Shown here piece after piece: positions 1 through 10,522 of a stretch of DNA of 64,000 nucleotides. Made by a program: the position numbers and the translations under genes. How positions within the stretch are numbered: the stretch's first letter is position 1; each line of letters begins with the position of its first letter. The stretch covers positions 16,001-80,000 of the forward strand of contig CAUYUJ010020581.1 in NCBI GenBank assembly GCA_963575745.1, in the 5' to 3' direction. Source of the stretch: Prorocentrum cordatum (Eukaryota > Sar > Dinophyceae > Prorocentrales > Prorocentraceae). The notes beneath the pieces were generated by a model. It did no database searches, was not told the DNA's origin, and saw only the letters and a list, made by a program, of their open reading frames with translations.

Positions 1-3000
1 TTAATCTGCATTCGTGTGCAGGCGGGCTACCGGCTTCGACCCACTTCTGATACCTCTTCTTGGACGTATTGGCCAATCTCCGCAACTGATCTTTCTCTGT
101 GCCTATGGGGGATCGCGCACCCGTCATAATGACATGTGCGCCATCCTTCATGTATCTCGCGACCTGGTCCTCGGACAACGTCGTCTTGATCCAGTTCGTC
201 AACTTCTGGAGGTACGCGAGGTCACTCTGTGTGGCGGTGCTCTTACCTGTGGCGCCTACGGCCACAGTGTATTGCCAACATATATCACAGAGTGTGCCGT
301 CACCTGTGACGATACCGAGGGACAGATCTCGACCGCAATTGTTACAGAGCGGTATGGGATGCAAGATCGTCTCGGGGGCCCCTGCCGAAGTCAGGTGATC
401 GCGGGATCCCCAGCGGGTGTCCTGACCGCGAGCGAGGCTCTGACCGATCTGATTGATCGCCTCACGATTGATCTCGGTGTTTGGTCTGGAAGCGATCGAT
501 CTGCTTAAACCCTCGATCTCGATCCGAGACAACCTTTCCCCTGGCAGTCCTTTGTACTCTATCTTGACGTTGTCGGTATCCTCAGTACCGCCATGGCATA
601 CGTTCTCCTCACGAAGACGGCGAGCCTGCTTCTGCAAGGTAGCCTCGTTGTCGCCCTCCTCGCGCTTGAGTCCCGTCTGTTCAGCTATGATGCGTACCAT
701 AGTCTCCTGATCGGGAGCTGCAGACGCAACACTGCCTGGGTCCTGGGGAATATCCTGCTCAGCGCCCTCCTCTCGAGGCGCAGCAGGTGTTTCCACCAGC
801 TCTTCCCACACAGGAAACTCTGGATCACCGTATGTCGCAGTACAATTTTTACATAGGTCACGCAATGCCTGAAGTGCAGGATGGTTGTCATGGATGACTT
901 CCTTGGCAAAATCTGGTAGCTCCACAATACTATCTTTCAAGATGTTCTGGTATACTTTGGAAATCCATTGAAAGATGCCCGTGGTCGACTCCGCGATAGT
1001 CTCCGGGTCGAGGTAGTGTACCAACTTTTTGAAGAAGTGATCTGCACCACAATTGGGTAAGTCACGTGCCCACTTGTGGGTATGATTGTAGTTCAAATGA
1101 GATGACTCCGCGTTCCATGCTTTCGATCCAAATCGAATTTCAAATTGTAAATGTGACTGAATTTTGTCCATTACGATTCTGTCTGCGCCACTGTGTATCT
1201 CAATGATCTGCCTCATCTTGATCATAGGCGAATCCACCAATAGCGCCGATGTCCAACAATACACGCGGCAATCATCAGACTGTCTAATCCATCTTGAATC
1301 CTCGTCGGGGTCGTAGTCTGGATGATCAAGGAAATTCGATGGCGGATCAATGATGTTATCGAGGATGCTTGCCTCGATCTGCTCTTCTGCTTGGATGTCT
1401 GCCGAGAGGTCTGCCCTCATGTTGTCGTTCGCAGCTTTCTCATCTGCAGTAAGAACGATATTTGATATGTCCACGATTACGGTGATCAGTGGATCATGCG
1501 ATGATGCTGTACCCTGTCGAGGAATGTCGCCCGTCTGAGCGTTGTCCTCGGCAGGTGTGGCCACCAGCTCGTCTGGATCAGGTGTCCGTGGAGCGGGCCT
1601 TCTTGGTGGTGTACGCGGAATACGTGGTCTATGGATGCTAGGCATTCCAAGGTATGGTAAGCTGCCGCTAACCTTGTGCTGCAGTATGTCCTCGCTGCAA
1701 GATGTCGGGCCTTTCAGGGCAGTCTCCATCCATGTTGGATCGATGGCGTGTTCTTCGATACGAATCGGCAATGCAAATACAACGCCCTTGAGGGGCATGC
1801 TTTTGTCATTATACCAGATATTTACCCATCGTAAACCGTAGTTGAGAATAGGTACTTGTACCGCAAAGAACTTGTCGAAGATGCCGAAATGGATGATTGG
1901 ACCATATATGTGTCCCTTGGACAAGGCAATCTTGGTATTGTGATTGCCTTTGGGCCAATGGTTGTCGTAGTGGAAGCATTTGGTAGAACCCCAATTCTTA
2001 ATGACAATGAAGTCGCCCATTCGAACATCGTTAAATGCAGGACGACGATCCCAATCTTTTTGCATGATCTTTGCTGTGATTGGTCGAAGAGCTTCACGAC
2101 AATGTGATAATGCAATCAACCATTCTTTATCATCTGCTTTGTGATTGGTCTCCTGGATCATAGCACGTACTATTTGCTCGTCCAAGGCGTCCTCTGCGGA
2201 TGTACGGCCAGCAGGGGTTTCCCCCGGCCTGGCCGAGGGTGCTGATGCTGGCGTCATCCTTGGAGGCTCCATGTCTTGGTCGGGGTCGATAGGTGCCAAT
2301 CCAGGTGGGTCGTCAATAAGTTCTCCAGGAAGGCAGGCGCAAATCTCGTACTTGCTCAATGGCTCTCTGGCTGCCAATGGCGGGTAGTCCCATGGGTCGC
2401 CGTCTGGCCACAGCTGCTGGCCATGCATGTGGTGTGGTTTGAGGCGGCGAATTGCAATAATTGCCGCAGCGGGTACCACGTCCTCAGTCATGATAGCGCC
2501 CTGAGCACCCAACCAAAATCTGCAACCTGCTTTTGTGGCGATCTCCATGTGGATCACCAGCTCGACTTCGTTCTTGTAGCTGTTGAACTTGTACGATTCC
2601 ACTGAAGTATGTGGGTTCTTTTGAACGTTGTTCAAATATGTGCTAGAACTGAAGAATGCCTCAGATCGCTGCGATGGTTTATAAGTTCTGTCTCTCTGAG
2701 AATGTGGTTCAACATATCCAGGAATGATCCCTGTCTTCAGTATGTTCTTCCAGGCGCGGGATGCTGTTCCATGATGGAGATATTTGATATCTGTCCACTG
2801 TAAGCTCTCCCATCCCATGTTCCATGGCTTTGAAGATGGGTTGACACAACTGTGACCACCGACGCACCGAATAGCAATAACGCTGTTCCAGTCAAAAGTG
2901 CTGGGGTCACCTCCGTCAGGAATCGGCTTGGCGTATATCTCGATTCTGTTTTTCTGCGGGTCAATATGCTTCTGGAACGCACGAATAATGAATATCGGAT

Positions 3001-6000
3001 AGTAGTCGTTCCAATCGGTGTATCCATCATTTTCACCGTCTTTCTTGAAATGTGCCACTGCCGCTTCCATGGATGGTCCATTGTGTCTTTCTTTGCGATC
3101 TCGGAATTTCCATTGAACCATTTCTTTAAATGGTTTCCAATTGTTTGGAATATTCCAATCATTCTTTGTTGTTTTGTCCCAGATATTAATACGTCTGTCA
3201 TGAAATTGGTTGATCCAAACCTTTTTGTAGTGAATCTCATGGCGTAACATAGTCGTGATGTCTTTGCTCATGTATTTGTTTGTTCCCAGCCATTCTTCAT
3301 CAATTAGCTCAGGACCATAACGTACATCGTCGTAATGTGGTAATGGTATCCATTTCCATTCTGGGAAACAACCAGATTGTGCAATGTCAGGCGCATGAGC
3401 AATTACACTGTCATCATGCAGTAGCTGCTCGTACCACTCTTGGTTTTCGATGCAGGCAAATCCATTGGTCGCTTTCGTGCCCCGCAACATTGGGCACATG
3501 TATGGATGTTCATCTTTGACGCCATACTGTAACTTCCATTCGCGAATAGTGCATGAGTTGTCGAAGATCCCGAGCTTGCTGGTATCCTCGTGCATGGAAC
3601 GCTCACAACTGTCCTGCCATGACAATATATTCATCTCATGTGGAGAAGGCTCCTCCTCAGCAGGAGTTGCCTCCAGCTCCATTGCCTCAAGGTCGGTGCC
3701 GTCATCAGGGATCGGTACCGCCTCAGCTTTTGGGAGCTGATCTGCTGGTTGTTGTTCTGCTTTAGGCTCTGGAGTCGATGGTTGCGACGCTTTGATCGAT
3801 TGCGGTCCAGGTTGCAGTGGATCAGGCAATGGGCCTGGTGGGGCTGGCTGTGCTGTGTCATCAGCTGCCCTCCATACGGCTGTAGGGACATTAGGGTCAT
3901 GACCCAAAGCAACTCGATCCAGTGCATTCTGTTTGAAGAATGTTTTGCATGCCTCGATGTTCTTCTCGTTCTCGGCAGCTGGGCCGATGCGGTGAGAAGA
4001 CAATCTGTGTTCTTCTGCAATGAGTCTTGATTTGGTCGCATTATCGTCTCCATCCAACTCTTTGATCTGACGTAAGAATTGCTCGAATACAACCCAAGTA
4101 ACTGCATGTGCATCTTCAACCGTTTTGACGATCTTGGGTTCTAGAAGTTCATCTTTCTCAAGAGAATGCCAAGATGCCCAAGCCCCAGGGTATTCTTTGA
4201 TCAACAGCATAAGGTACTGGAATAAGTCATTGTATGCCATAACCCATGGATCATTATCAGGAAGGGTTTGGTCAGGATCGCTAGGGTCCGTTGCTGGCGT
4301 ACGTGTAGACCTTCCAGGAGTCGGCTCAGTCGCGTCGCCCGTCTCGGCAGGCAGTGATGCCGGCAATGTGCCCTCGGCACATGACGCCATCCACGCACAA
4401 TGAGCCATCTCGTTTGCCGTCTGTGTCATCAATGTTGTGAGGCTGAGGTCTCTTTTCCATTCGTTTGTCAACTTTTCTCTGAAGTCGAGGGCTGCCATGA
4501 TTTCCTTGGCCTGAGTGTAGGCCTGGTTGTCCGTGACAGAAGTCAGCAATGGCGGCCTGAATGGATATGGCTGAGAAGGAAGAGACTGTATCAATGCGCA
4601 AAAATTGCGATAGCATACTGCGTCGCAGAATTGCGTTGTCAACATTGCCATGTTATGGTTATTCTGTTTGGCGTGCCAAGCCTGTGGGGTAACCCTGTCG
4701 TACGTATCCACCCAATGGTCGGATGGAAGAACAGTGATACCACGGTTCTGCATGATAGTGATCAAGTCGCTCGTGTGGTGATCAAAGTTCGGGTGTACGC
4801 CCCATTGCGCTGCTTTTCCAGGTCCCATGACCGTGGGGCAGCGGAAATACTGCATCACATCGACAAAACGTGATACGTCCACGAGCACGTGTACGGGCAT
4901 GAGCGTCGGGACGCCGCCCTCACATTCCATCTTTTGGGGCTCGTGTACGTTGGTAGGAGCACGACTGTGATGTCGGCGCATGTCGATGGTGTTCTGTCCA
5001 GGATTAGCACATGCGATGTCGTTCGCACTCCATACTACCATGGCATTGAGTCCCCTGTGGTAGTGTCTTTGTTTTATGGATGATGGGAAATCATTGGCCC
5101 AGTATTCCCAGATGGTTTCGTTCAGCTCGCGCCACTTTTTGATGGAAGCGTTGTCGCTTTGAAACATGAGTCCTCTGGCTTCGCGGATCTTCCTGATCAT
5201 ATTGCGCTGCTCGAGAGTGTTCTCAAACTGATTGTTGAGAAGAGCGTTGATACGGCTTTCCTCTTTCTCGAAACGTTGCTTGCGTAGTTCCTCCATTCCG
5301 TATCGTACGCCCTCATAACCAGCTTCAGGCAAGAGAACGCAATCTTGACCGATCGGCGTACCATTCTGTCTGAACCATTCCCTGTAATTGCCAAAAGAGA
5401 ATGCCCACATCATAATGTCGTCGCGGATCATGGTCGACAGGTGCTCAAGAGTAGCGCCACCCATGTATTCCGCGCGGTTAAGGCACGGCATGAATAGCGG
5501 AACAAGAGCAGTATTTGATGCTTTGGCGAGGTCGATTCTCTTCTGGGCAGCGTTGAGCTCGTCGATGCCGAAAGTGGGGTACTTCTTGTGTTTTGCACCC
5601 TTAGCCCCTTTCTTCGGATGCATGATCCATGTTGAGTCCGTGTATAAGTTGGTCCATTTGTACGCATGACCCGATGGCCCAAATGCATGATGTAATAGTA
5701 GTCCCAAGTCCTCTTGTACGAGGGAGTGCCACCCATTGTCTGACAATAGGGTAGAAACCAAGCGACCACCACAGAAAGCACTGTATTTTGCGTAGTCCAA
5801 CTCGAATGGGTCCACATCATTGCCAGGAGTCATGCCAGGATCATTCGAACCCATGTGGTCAGCAGCGTCGCCGAAGAAGTCGTTGCCCTCGTTGTATGGT
5901 GTCCAACGATAGGTACGCTCTGTCTCTTGTGGATCATCCAATATCGCCACCCAACCATTCGGATGGTCGGATGGCGTTGCCACCGTCTTGGAGTTTGATC

Positions 6001-9000
6001 CGATACTTCCAAAGCCTCCGCGCGCAGTCAACCATGTAGTAAGCTTGCGGCGGAACTTCTTTGTTTGGGTAAGGTCGGAAAAAGCTCTCGTGTTGGTGAC
6101 CAAGTTATCCTCGACGATATGACCGATGTGCCCAGATGTATCCGATGTCCTGGCGATGCCAGGTGGACGAGTAGGTAGCTTGGCCATTGCACGATCAATT
6201 TTAGGAGCATAGCATGGCGTTACCAATCCATTCTGGTATACATCGGATGGTGCACTCAGACCATTGTTGTAATAGTTTTGCGTATCCGTAACGCTGTCCT
6301 CGGTGTATTGTCCCAGAACTGCACTGCCAATTTTGGACCAATCGTTGTGAATCATCATCCACTCCGTCTTCAGTATCATAATAGTAAAGTTTGACGGTGG
6401 ACATTTGCGGTCTGATCCTGGGATCGTCGCATTCAAATGATCATGTAGTCCACGAACACTATCTTGTACTGAAGGATTACGATTGAAAAGGCTGGAAATC
6501 ATACACATAGCACGCATGAAAGATAGCCACGGCGTAGCTGTGAACGTGTTGTACTCGTAGTTGGCGTTGCCGCCGACGGATCCACTCTCAGTGCTGGCCC
6601 ATTTCTTAGCCTCGACGGACGCGAAGCGGGCAAGTTCACGGATAGAAGACTCGTCGGGTACTCGAAGATCAAATTCTCCGCTCCGATCGGCACGCCGTTG
6701 ATGTATGTATATGTAACCATCTTCGGGATCACGAGGACGACCAGTTTGAGCGTGGTACGCAAAGCCCACGCGGTCATCGTCCCTGGCGTTCGGGTCGTAC
6801 TCCTTGTCGTAGCCGATGGGCCAGCCGACGAGGTTGAGCGGCTGTGCCTGATCCATCTCGTGGATGGAGGGGTCGGGATTAGAACCGATCTCACTTATGT
6901 TCGCCTCGCAAGCGGCAAACAGGATGCTTGTAAGCTTTGTAGCTCGAGTCGTAAAATTGCTGCGGTGTGAACGAATAATCAATGTCCTAACTCTCTCTGC
7001 ATCTCGTTGAGGTGAGGGAGGATGGCGAGGATGTCTACCGTGCGGTGAACGTGCGCGTGAACGAGGTGTGCGCGACGCAGTATCTGCGGCTGGTACGCCA
7101 TAGTGGTACATGCATGCACATAGTCCCTCATGGTTAGCTTGTCCAACACACTGAAATCCGCATTCTGATCCTACCTCGCCCCATCTTTCTTTTTCCGTCA
7201 GCAATATCTTGCATATTTCTGGGCATCCATTCAATTTAGGAGGTTCCGCTTCATGAGGTAAACCGTCGGGCCTCCGAGGCCCTCGTATCGGCGGACATTG
7301 TATCGGAGTAACAGGAAAAATAAGCGAGTGTTCCAAGAGGTCCTTCCAAAGGTCTGCTTTCTTGGTCTCGAAATGTTTGGTCATCATATCTGCGATCTGC
7401 TCTTTTGTTCCTACATATTTAAGCTCGATATGTTCAATTTGACATGTTTCGCATATCCAATCCAGATTGATACGATGAGTACGATGAAGATGACGAAGTG
7501 CTGGTGTACGTCCCTTTTGGACAATTTTGATAACGGCCTGGTTATCCTCCAAGACGATAAGTCGTACTTTCGGTGCACTGATCTCTGGAGCTGGCTCTGG
7601 ATCCACGTGTAGTACGGTACCTTCATGGGATATTGTACGTCTCTTTGGAGTCGTAGGCAAATCCGTATTTAGCGGTAGTTGCCTACGGCCAGGAGAAGAT
7701 CCCCGAGTAGGGGGTGCCTTGCGAGGCGATGGTTTACGCTTCTTTTTGGCTGCCAATGTAGGACACATCGCCGGGTCAACGTGTCGATGGCAACTCAGGC
7801 ATGTATTCTTCTCTTTGCATGTTTTGGCAACTCCCACCACGGCTTCCCAGAATGATAGTAGTGGTAACCCTTCCAGTCGTAGTGCGGAATCGAGAGCAAC
7901 GATCTCCGATTCAGTAGATGAATGTGAAACAACCGTTTGTTTCTTACATACAGCGTTGACTGGAAAGAACGTATTGGGTCCAACAAGCGCAGCAAAAACA
8001 CCAGTAGTGGATTTGGATGATGTAATGCAATCAGCGAACGAGGCGTCAGTGAACAGCATGATGGATAACTTGTCTGATGAATCGCCTATCCATCCGTGTA
8101 AGCAGTGTGTACGCGTCGTTTTGATGTAGCATATCAACCGATGTAGACGTTTGTCACATGTAGTATTCCATTTGGTAATTTCTCTGGCCAACATACATAC
8201 CGGATGTAGAAGATCGAAACGACAGCAACGTGCCAAGTACAGGATCTTCATTAGTACACTTGCCGCGTCCTGGCCGAGAACGCCCTCGTCTGAATAGTCG
8301 GACTCAGTGAAGGAGGTGTCCTCGATGCCAGGGGTCTCTGCGTCGGGTAGATCATGGTATGTGGCGGGTATGGTATTGGTAGAAGTTGTGTCGATCGATT
8401 TTGCTGGGCTGGATGATCTTGTCCGTGCGTTGAGCACACTAGTAGGTCTGGCGACCGACCCGGAGGAAGATGGCGATTTGGATCGCGAAGCCCTCGGCGA
8501 GTCGGATCGTTTCCGACGTGACCCTTTTCCCTGGGCGCGCTTGGAGGCGCATTCCAGGTACCGCTCAATGCACTGATCTGTAAAACCAAGCATGTCATGT
8601 CGAATACCACGAACGTGTTTTGCCGTATTGTATTCTTTCTCGTTGTGTGCAGGTAGCATAGGGCGTATTGTGGACATTCTTTTGTCGAAGATGCTCTGCG
8701 GTACGTCATATGCTTGTTGTCCACAACCCAAATATTGTGAGTATGGAGTAGGTGGATCCAAATCGATACCGCTTTTACGAATATAATCCCAGCCAGTCTG
8801 TAGATTATGAGCTGGGCCGGCCAATTTGAAATCGTCCACATATACTGAAAGTATCAGTCCCAGTTTGTTGTGTCTCCATACACATTCCCATCCTGAAATA
8901 GGCTCGAAACCGACGCTTTCCAAGCATGTACGGCATTTTCGTTCCCAAAAGACACCTGCAAGAGGGTGTCCGTATAGTGCCAATCGCAATCGGCACACTG

Positions 9001-10435
9001 GGTTATTGTATTTTGACCATGATGTCGGTTGTCGCCATTTAGGTATAGTAATCCAAGTATCAACTGGATCAATTCGTCCGTCGCCGTATAATAATGCCTG
9101 CGTGTAAGCTCCAGGTGCGTCACTTTGCTCTCCCGCATATTGCGGTAATAATGCAGTAGCATCGCAAAGTTTGGAAGCCTCTATATGCGAAGCACTGGAA
9201 GCGGCGTCGGCGAATATGGCGGCCAAACCAGTTTCATCTTTGCCTGTATTGCCCTGAACCACCACTCTGCCCTTGAATTTACGTAGATCAGGAGGAAGTT
9301 CTTCATGTTTGACTGAAGATAATTCCAATATATTGAAGAAATGCACCTTTGTTCCATTGCGAATAGCTTGTGACTCAATGTCAGCTTTTTCTGCAACAGT
9401 CTCCAACATCCATGTTTGTTTCATTTCCAATCTCTCGTATTCTTTTCGTAGGGCTTCTTGTGCACGTGGTTCTGCGGCAACTTCTTTCTTACTCAGGTTT
9501 CTGGTAACTAATGCTGGGCGTGACCATGTCGAATCTGGTATTTTATCTCTGTGTGCCGGCATGTAGTTGGTCTCACGTGGCATGGTTGGTATTGCTACCG
9601 ACTGGGTGAACTTGCGTATGAGCGGGTTCAAAGTCCCAAAGTCGGTTCCTTCATTATCCACAAATACCAAAGCACGTTCTTCTCCATCGTGCTGTTGTGG
9701 TAGTTGACGGTAGTATAGTACCGTGGTAATGTCACGTGGCCCACCAGGTAATTTGGCATACAGTATTTCTTTGTTTGTCACGCCTTTGACATTCTCGTCG
9801 CGGATGACGTCACCATTGTCAGTGTCGTATGTAATCCGTCGTTCCACAGTATTCCATGTGGGTCCGCCTGATGTAGTAGTACGGAAATTGTTGACCTGTT
9901 TATCCTGTCTTGTCCACACTCGCAATGCAGCACGATCACGAATTTCACGGGCTCGTTTAACGTCGTTGGCGTAATCGATCTCTTTCTTTTGCTGTCCACG
10001 GGAAAGTGTTTTCCAATGCTCGGGAAGAACGTGATCAGGACGTGTAGTAGTCTGCACACGTGTCGCGCGTCCACGAACCACCATTTTGCCGTCTGGCGTT
10101 ATTTTTGGAAGCTCATAAAACTGAATCGTGCCTGTCCACGGCTCGCTCAGCTCCCTGTGGTCGTTGGCGCTAACACCATCCCAAACATCTCGGAAGTTAC
10201 TTTCGCCCTCGAAAGTAGAAGTCGTTTTGAAATCTCGTGTCACGTCGAGTTGGTCAACAGGTACTGGTATATTCATGACGTCGTCCGTTGGGATGAATAG
10301 TTTCTTTCTTGGGGTACGAATGTGTCTGATGACGCAATATCCACGCTGTTCCCAGTAGTCTGGCTCCGGCGCTGGTGCAGCAACTTCAGAAGCCGATGTC
10401 TGGATATCAACAGCGTTATCTTCCGTTGTCATCAT
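1..10435 (-). CDS. Copia-type pol ORF2: reverse transcriptase-RNase H with giant C-terminal extension carrying a Tpt1/KptA-like domain (partial, runs off the left edge)
   Basis: The minus-strand frame starting at the ATG at 10435-10433 stays open to the window edge, at least 3478 codons. Residues ~320-600 are copia-type reverse transcriptase: KGRVVVQGN near 390, LALYGHPLAGVFWE near 480, catalytic YVDDF at ~532. RNase H follows at ~740-1040 (FTDASFAD, STESEIVALDSA, LEDNQAVIKIV, KEQIADMMTKHFE), split from the RT by a basic Ser/Arg linker. Ordinary copia pol ends here. This ORF continues for ~2400 residues. Around 2515-2665 it has IRCVGGHS, then YLHHGTASRAW, RSEAFFSSS and GAIMTEDVVPAAAII, in the order and spacing of the Tpt1/KptA family (IRA-QGHS, HGT, R-HLS, vLT-G), which removes 2'-phosphates from spliced tRNA using NAD+. 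Near the edge (260-345) is a zinc ribbon, CNNCG...CDIC. Whether the extension is element-encoded or a captured gene is unknown. No stop or frameshift was seen. Confidence 0.85.
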   Translation of the reverse strand, partial: MMTTEDNAVDIQTSASEVAAPAPEPDYWEQRGYCVIRHIRTPRKKLFIPTDDVMNIPVPVDQLDVTRDFKTTSTFEGESNFRDVWDGVSANDHRELSEPWTGTIQFYELPKITPDGKMVVRGRATRVQTTTRPDHVLPEHWKTLSRGQQKKEIDYANDVKRAREIRDRAALRVWTRQDKQVNNFRTTTSGGPTWNTVERRITYDTDNGDVIRDENVKGVTNKEILYAKLPGGPRDITTVLYYRQLPQQHDGEERALVFVDNEGTDFGTLNPLIRKFTQSVAIPTMPRETNYMPAHRDKIPDSTWSRPALVTRNLSKKEVAAEPRAQEALRKEYERLEMKQTWMLETVAEKADIESQAIRNGTKVHFFNILELSSVKHEELPPDLRKFKGRVVVQGNTGKDETGLAAIFADAASSASHIEASKLCDATALLPQYAGEQSDAPGAYTQALLYGDGRIDPVDTWITIPKWRQPTSWSKYNNPVCRLRLALYGHPLAGVFWERKCRTCLESVGFEPISGWECVWRHNKLGLILSVYVDDFKLAGPAHNLQTGWDYIRKSGIDLDPPTPYSQYLGCGQQAYDVPQSIFDKRMSTIRPMLPAHNEKEYNTAKHVRGIRHDMLGFTDQCIERYLECASKRAQGKGSRRKRSDSPRASRSKSPSSSGSVARPTSVLNARTRSSSPAKSIDTTSTNTIPATYHDLPDAETPGIEDTSFTESDYSDEGVLGQDAASVLMKILYLARCCRFDLLHPVCMLAREITKWNTTCDKRLHRLICYIKTTRTHCLHGWIGDSSDKLSIMLFTDASFADCITSSKSTTGVFAALVGPNTFFPVNAVCKKQTVVSHSSTESEIVALDSALRLEGLPLLSFWEAVVGVAKTCKEKNTCLSCHRHVDPAMCPTLAAKKKRKPSPRKAPPTRGSSPGRRQLPLNTDLPTTPKRRTISHEGTVLHVDPEPAPEISAPKVRLIVLEDNQAVIKIVQKGRTPALRHLHRTHRINLDWICETCQIEHIELKYVGTKEQIADMMTKHFETKKADLWKDLLEHSLIFPVTPIQCPPIRGPRRPDGLPHEAEPPKLNGCPEICKILLTEKERWGEVGSECGFQCVGQANHEGLCACMYHYGVPAADTASRTPRSRARSPHGRHPRHPPSPQRDAERVRTLIIRSHRSNFTTRATKLTSILFAACEANISEIGSNPDPSIHEMDQAQPLNLVGWPIGYDKEYDPNARDDDRVGFAYHAQTGRPRDPEDGYIYIHQRRADRSGEFDLRVPDESSIRELARFASVEAKKWASTESGSVGGNANYEYNTFTATPWLSFMRAMCMISSLFNRNPSVQDSVRGLHDHLNATIPGSDRKCPPSNFTIMILKTEWMMIHNDWSKIGSAVLGQYTEDSVTDTQNYYNNGLSAPSDVYQNGLVTPCYAPKIDRAMAKLPTRPPGIARTSDTSGHIGHIVEDNLVTNTRAFSDLTQTKKFRRKLTTWLTARGGFGSIGSNSKTVATPSDHPNGWVAILDDPQETERTYRWTPYNEGNDFFGDAADHMGSNDPGMTPGNDVDPFELDYAKYSAFCGGRLVSTLLSDNGWHSLVQEDLGLLLHHAFGPSGHAYKWTNLYTDSTWIMHPKKGAKGAKHKKYPTFGIDELNAAQKRIDLAKASNTALVPLFMPCLNRAEYMGGATLEHLSTMIRDDIMMWAFSFGNYREWFRQNGTPIGQDCVLLPEAGYEGVRYGMEELRKQRFEKEESRINALLNNQFENTLEQRNMIRKIREARGLMFQSDNASIKKWRELNETIWEYWANDFPSSIKQRHYHRGLNAMVVWSANDIACANPGQNTIDMRRHHSRAPTNVHEPQKMECEGGVPTLMPVHVLVDVSRFVDVMQYFRCPTVMGPGKAAQWGVHPNFDHHTSDLITIMQNRGITVLPSDHWVDTYDRVTPQAWHAKQNNHNMAMLTTQFCDAVCYRNFCALIQSLPSQPYPFRPPLLTSVTDNQAYTQAKEIMAALDFREKLTNEWKRDLSLTTLMTQTANEMAHCAWMASCAEGTLPASLPAETGDATEPTPGRSTRTPATDPSDPDQTLPDNDPWVMAYNDLFQYLMLLIKEYPGAWASWHSLEKDELLEPKIVKTVEDAHAVTWVVFEQFLRQIKELDGDDNATKSRLIAEEHRLSSHRIGPAAENEKNIEACKTFFKQNALDRVALGHDPNVPTAVWRAADDTAQPAPPGPLPDPLQPGPQSIKASQPSTPEPKAEQQPADQLPKAEAVPIPDDGTDLEAMELEATPAEEEPSPHEMNILSWQDSCERSMHEDTSKLGIFDNSCTIREWKLQYGVKDEHPYMCPMLRGTKATNGFACIENQEWYEQLLHDDSVIAHAPDIAQSGCFPEWKWIPLPHYDDVRYGPELIDEEWLGTNKYMSKDITTMLRHEIHYKKVWINQFHDRRINIWDKTTKNDWNIPNNWKPFKEMVQWKFRDRKERHNGPSMEAAVAHFKKDGENDGYTDWNDYYPIFIIRAFQKHIDPQKNRIEIYAKPIPDGGDPSTFDWNSVIAIRCVGGHSCVNPSSKPWNMGWESLQWTDIKYLHHGTASRAWKNILKTGIIPGYVEPHSQRDRTYKPSQRSEAFFSSSTYLNNVQKNPHTSVESYKFNSYKNEVELVIHMEIATKAGCRFWLGAQGAIMTEDVVPAAAIIAIRRLKPHHMHGQQLWPDGDPWDYPPLAAREPLSKYEICACLPGELIDDPPGLAPIDPDQDMEPPRMTPASAPSARPGETPAGRTSAEDALDEQIVRAMIQETNHKADDKEWLIALSHCREALRPITAKIMQKDWDRRPAFNDVRMGDFIVIKNWGSTKCFHYDNHWPKGNHNTKIALSKGHIYGPIIHFGIFDKFFAVQVPILNYGLRWVNIWYNDKSMPLKGVVFALPIRIEEHAIDPTWMETALKGPTSCSEDILQHKVSGSLPYLGMPSIHRPRIPRTPPRRPAPRTPDPDELVATPAEDNAQTGDIPRQGTASSHDPLITVIVDISNIVLTADEKAANDNMRADLSADIQAEEQIEASILDNIIDPPSNFLDHPDYDPDEDSRWIRQSDDCRVYCWTSALLVDSPMIKMRQIIEIHSGADRIVMDKIQSHLQFEIRFGSKAWNAESSHLNYNHTHKWARDLPNCGADHFFKKLVHYLDPETIAESTTGIFQWISKVYQNILKDSIVELPDFAKEVIHDNHPALQALRDLCKNCTATYGDPEFPVWEELVETPAAPREEGAEQDIPQDPGSVASAAPDQETMVRIIAEQTGLKREEGDNEATLQKQARRLREENVCHGGTEDTDNVKIEYKGLPGERLSRIEIEGLSRSIASRPNTEINREAINQIGQSLARGQDTRWGSRDHLTSAGAPETILHPIPLCNNCGRDLSLGIVTGDGTLCDICWQYTVAVGATGKSTATQSDLAYLQKLTNWIKTTLSEDQVARYMKDGAHVIMTGARSPIGTEKDQLRRLANTSKKRYQKWVEAGSPPAHECRL

Positions 10436-10522
10436 AGACGGATCATCCCATCCTTTATTTAGGGCAAGAAAGTGGAGGGTCAGGCATTGGCTTGTCACCC
10501 AAGGGGCGAGAAGTAGATGCCT
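10433..10522 (-). other. gag-pol junction: ORF overlap with a +1 frame change
   Basis: The pol frame is open from 10522, so it overlaps the end of ORF1 (stop 10457-10455) by about 67 nt and lies in the +1 frame. The first in-frame pol ATG pair starts at 10435, 19 nt past the ORF1 stop. A two-codon ATG-GGA-TGA lies in between. Ty1 also uses a +1 shift, but its CTTAGGC slip site is not present. Either a different +1 slip or reinitiation would be needed. Confidence 0.6.

Noticed and set aside
10433-10522. Ty1 CTTAGGC frameshift heptamer
   Set aside because: Not present in the overlap.
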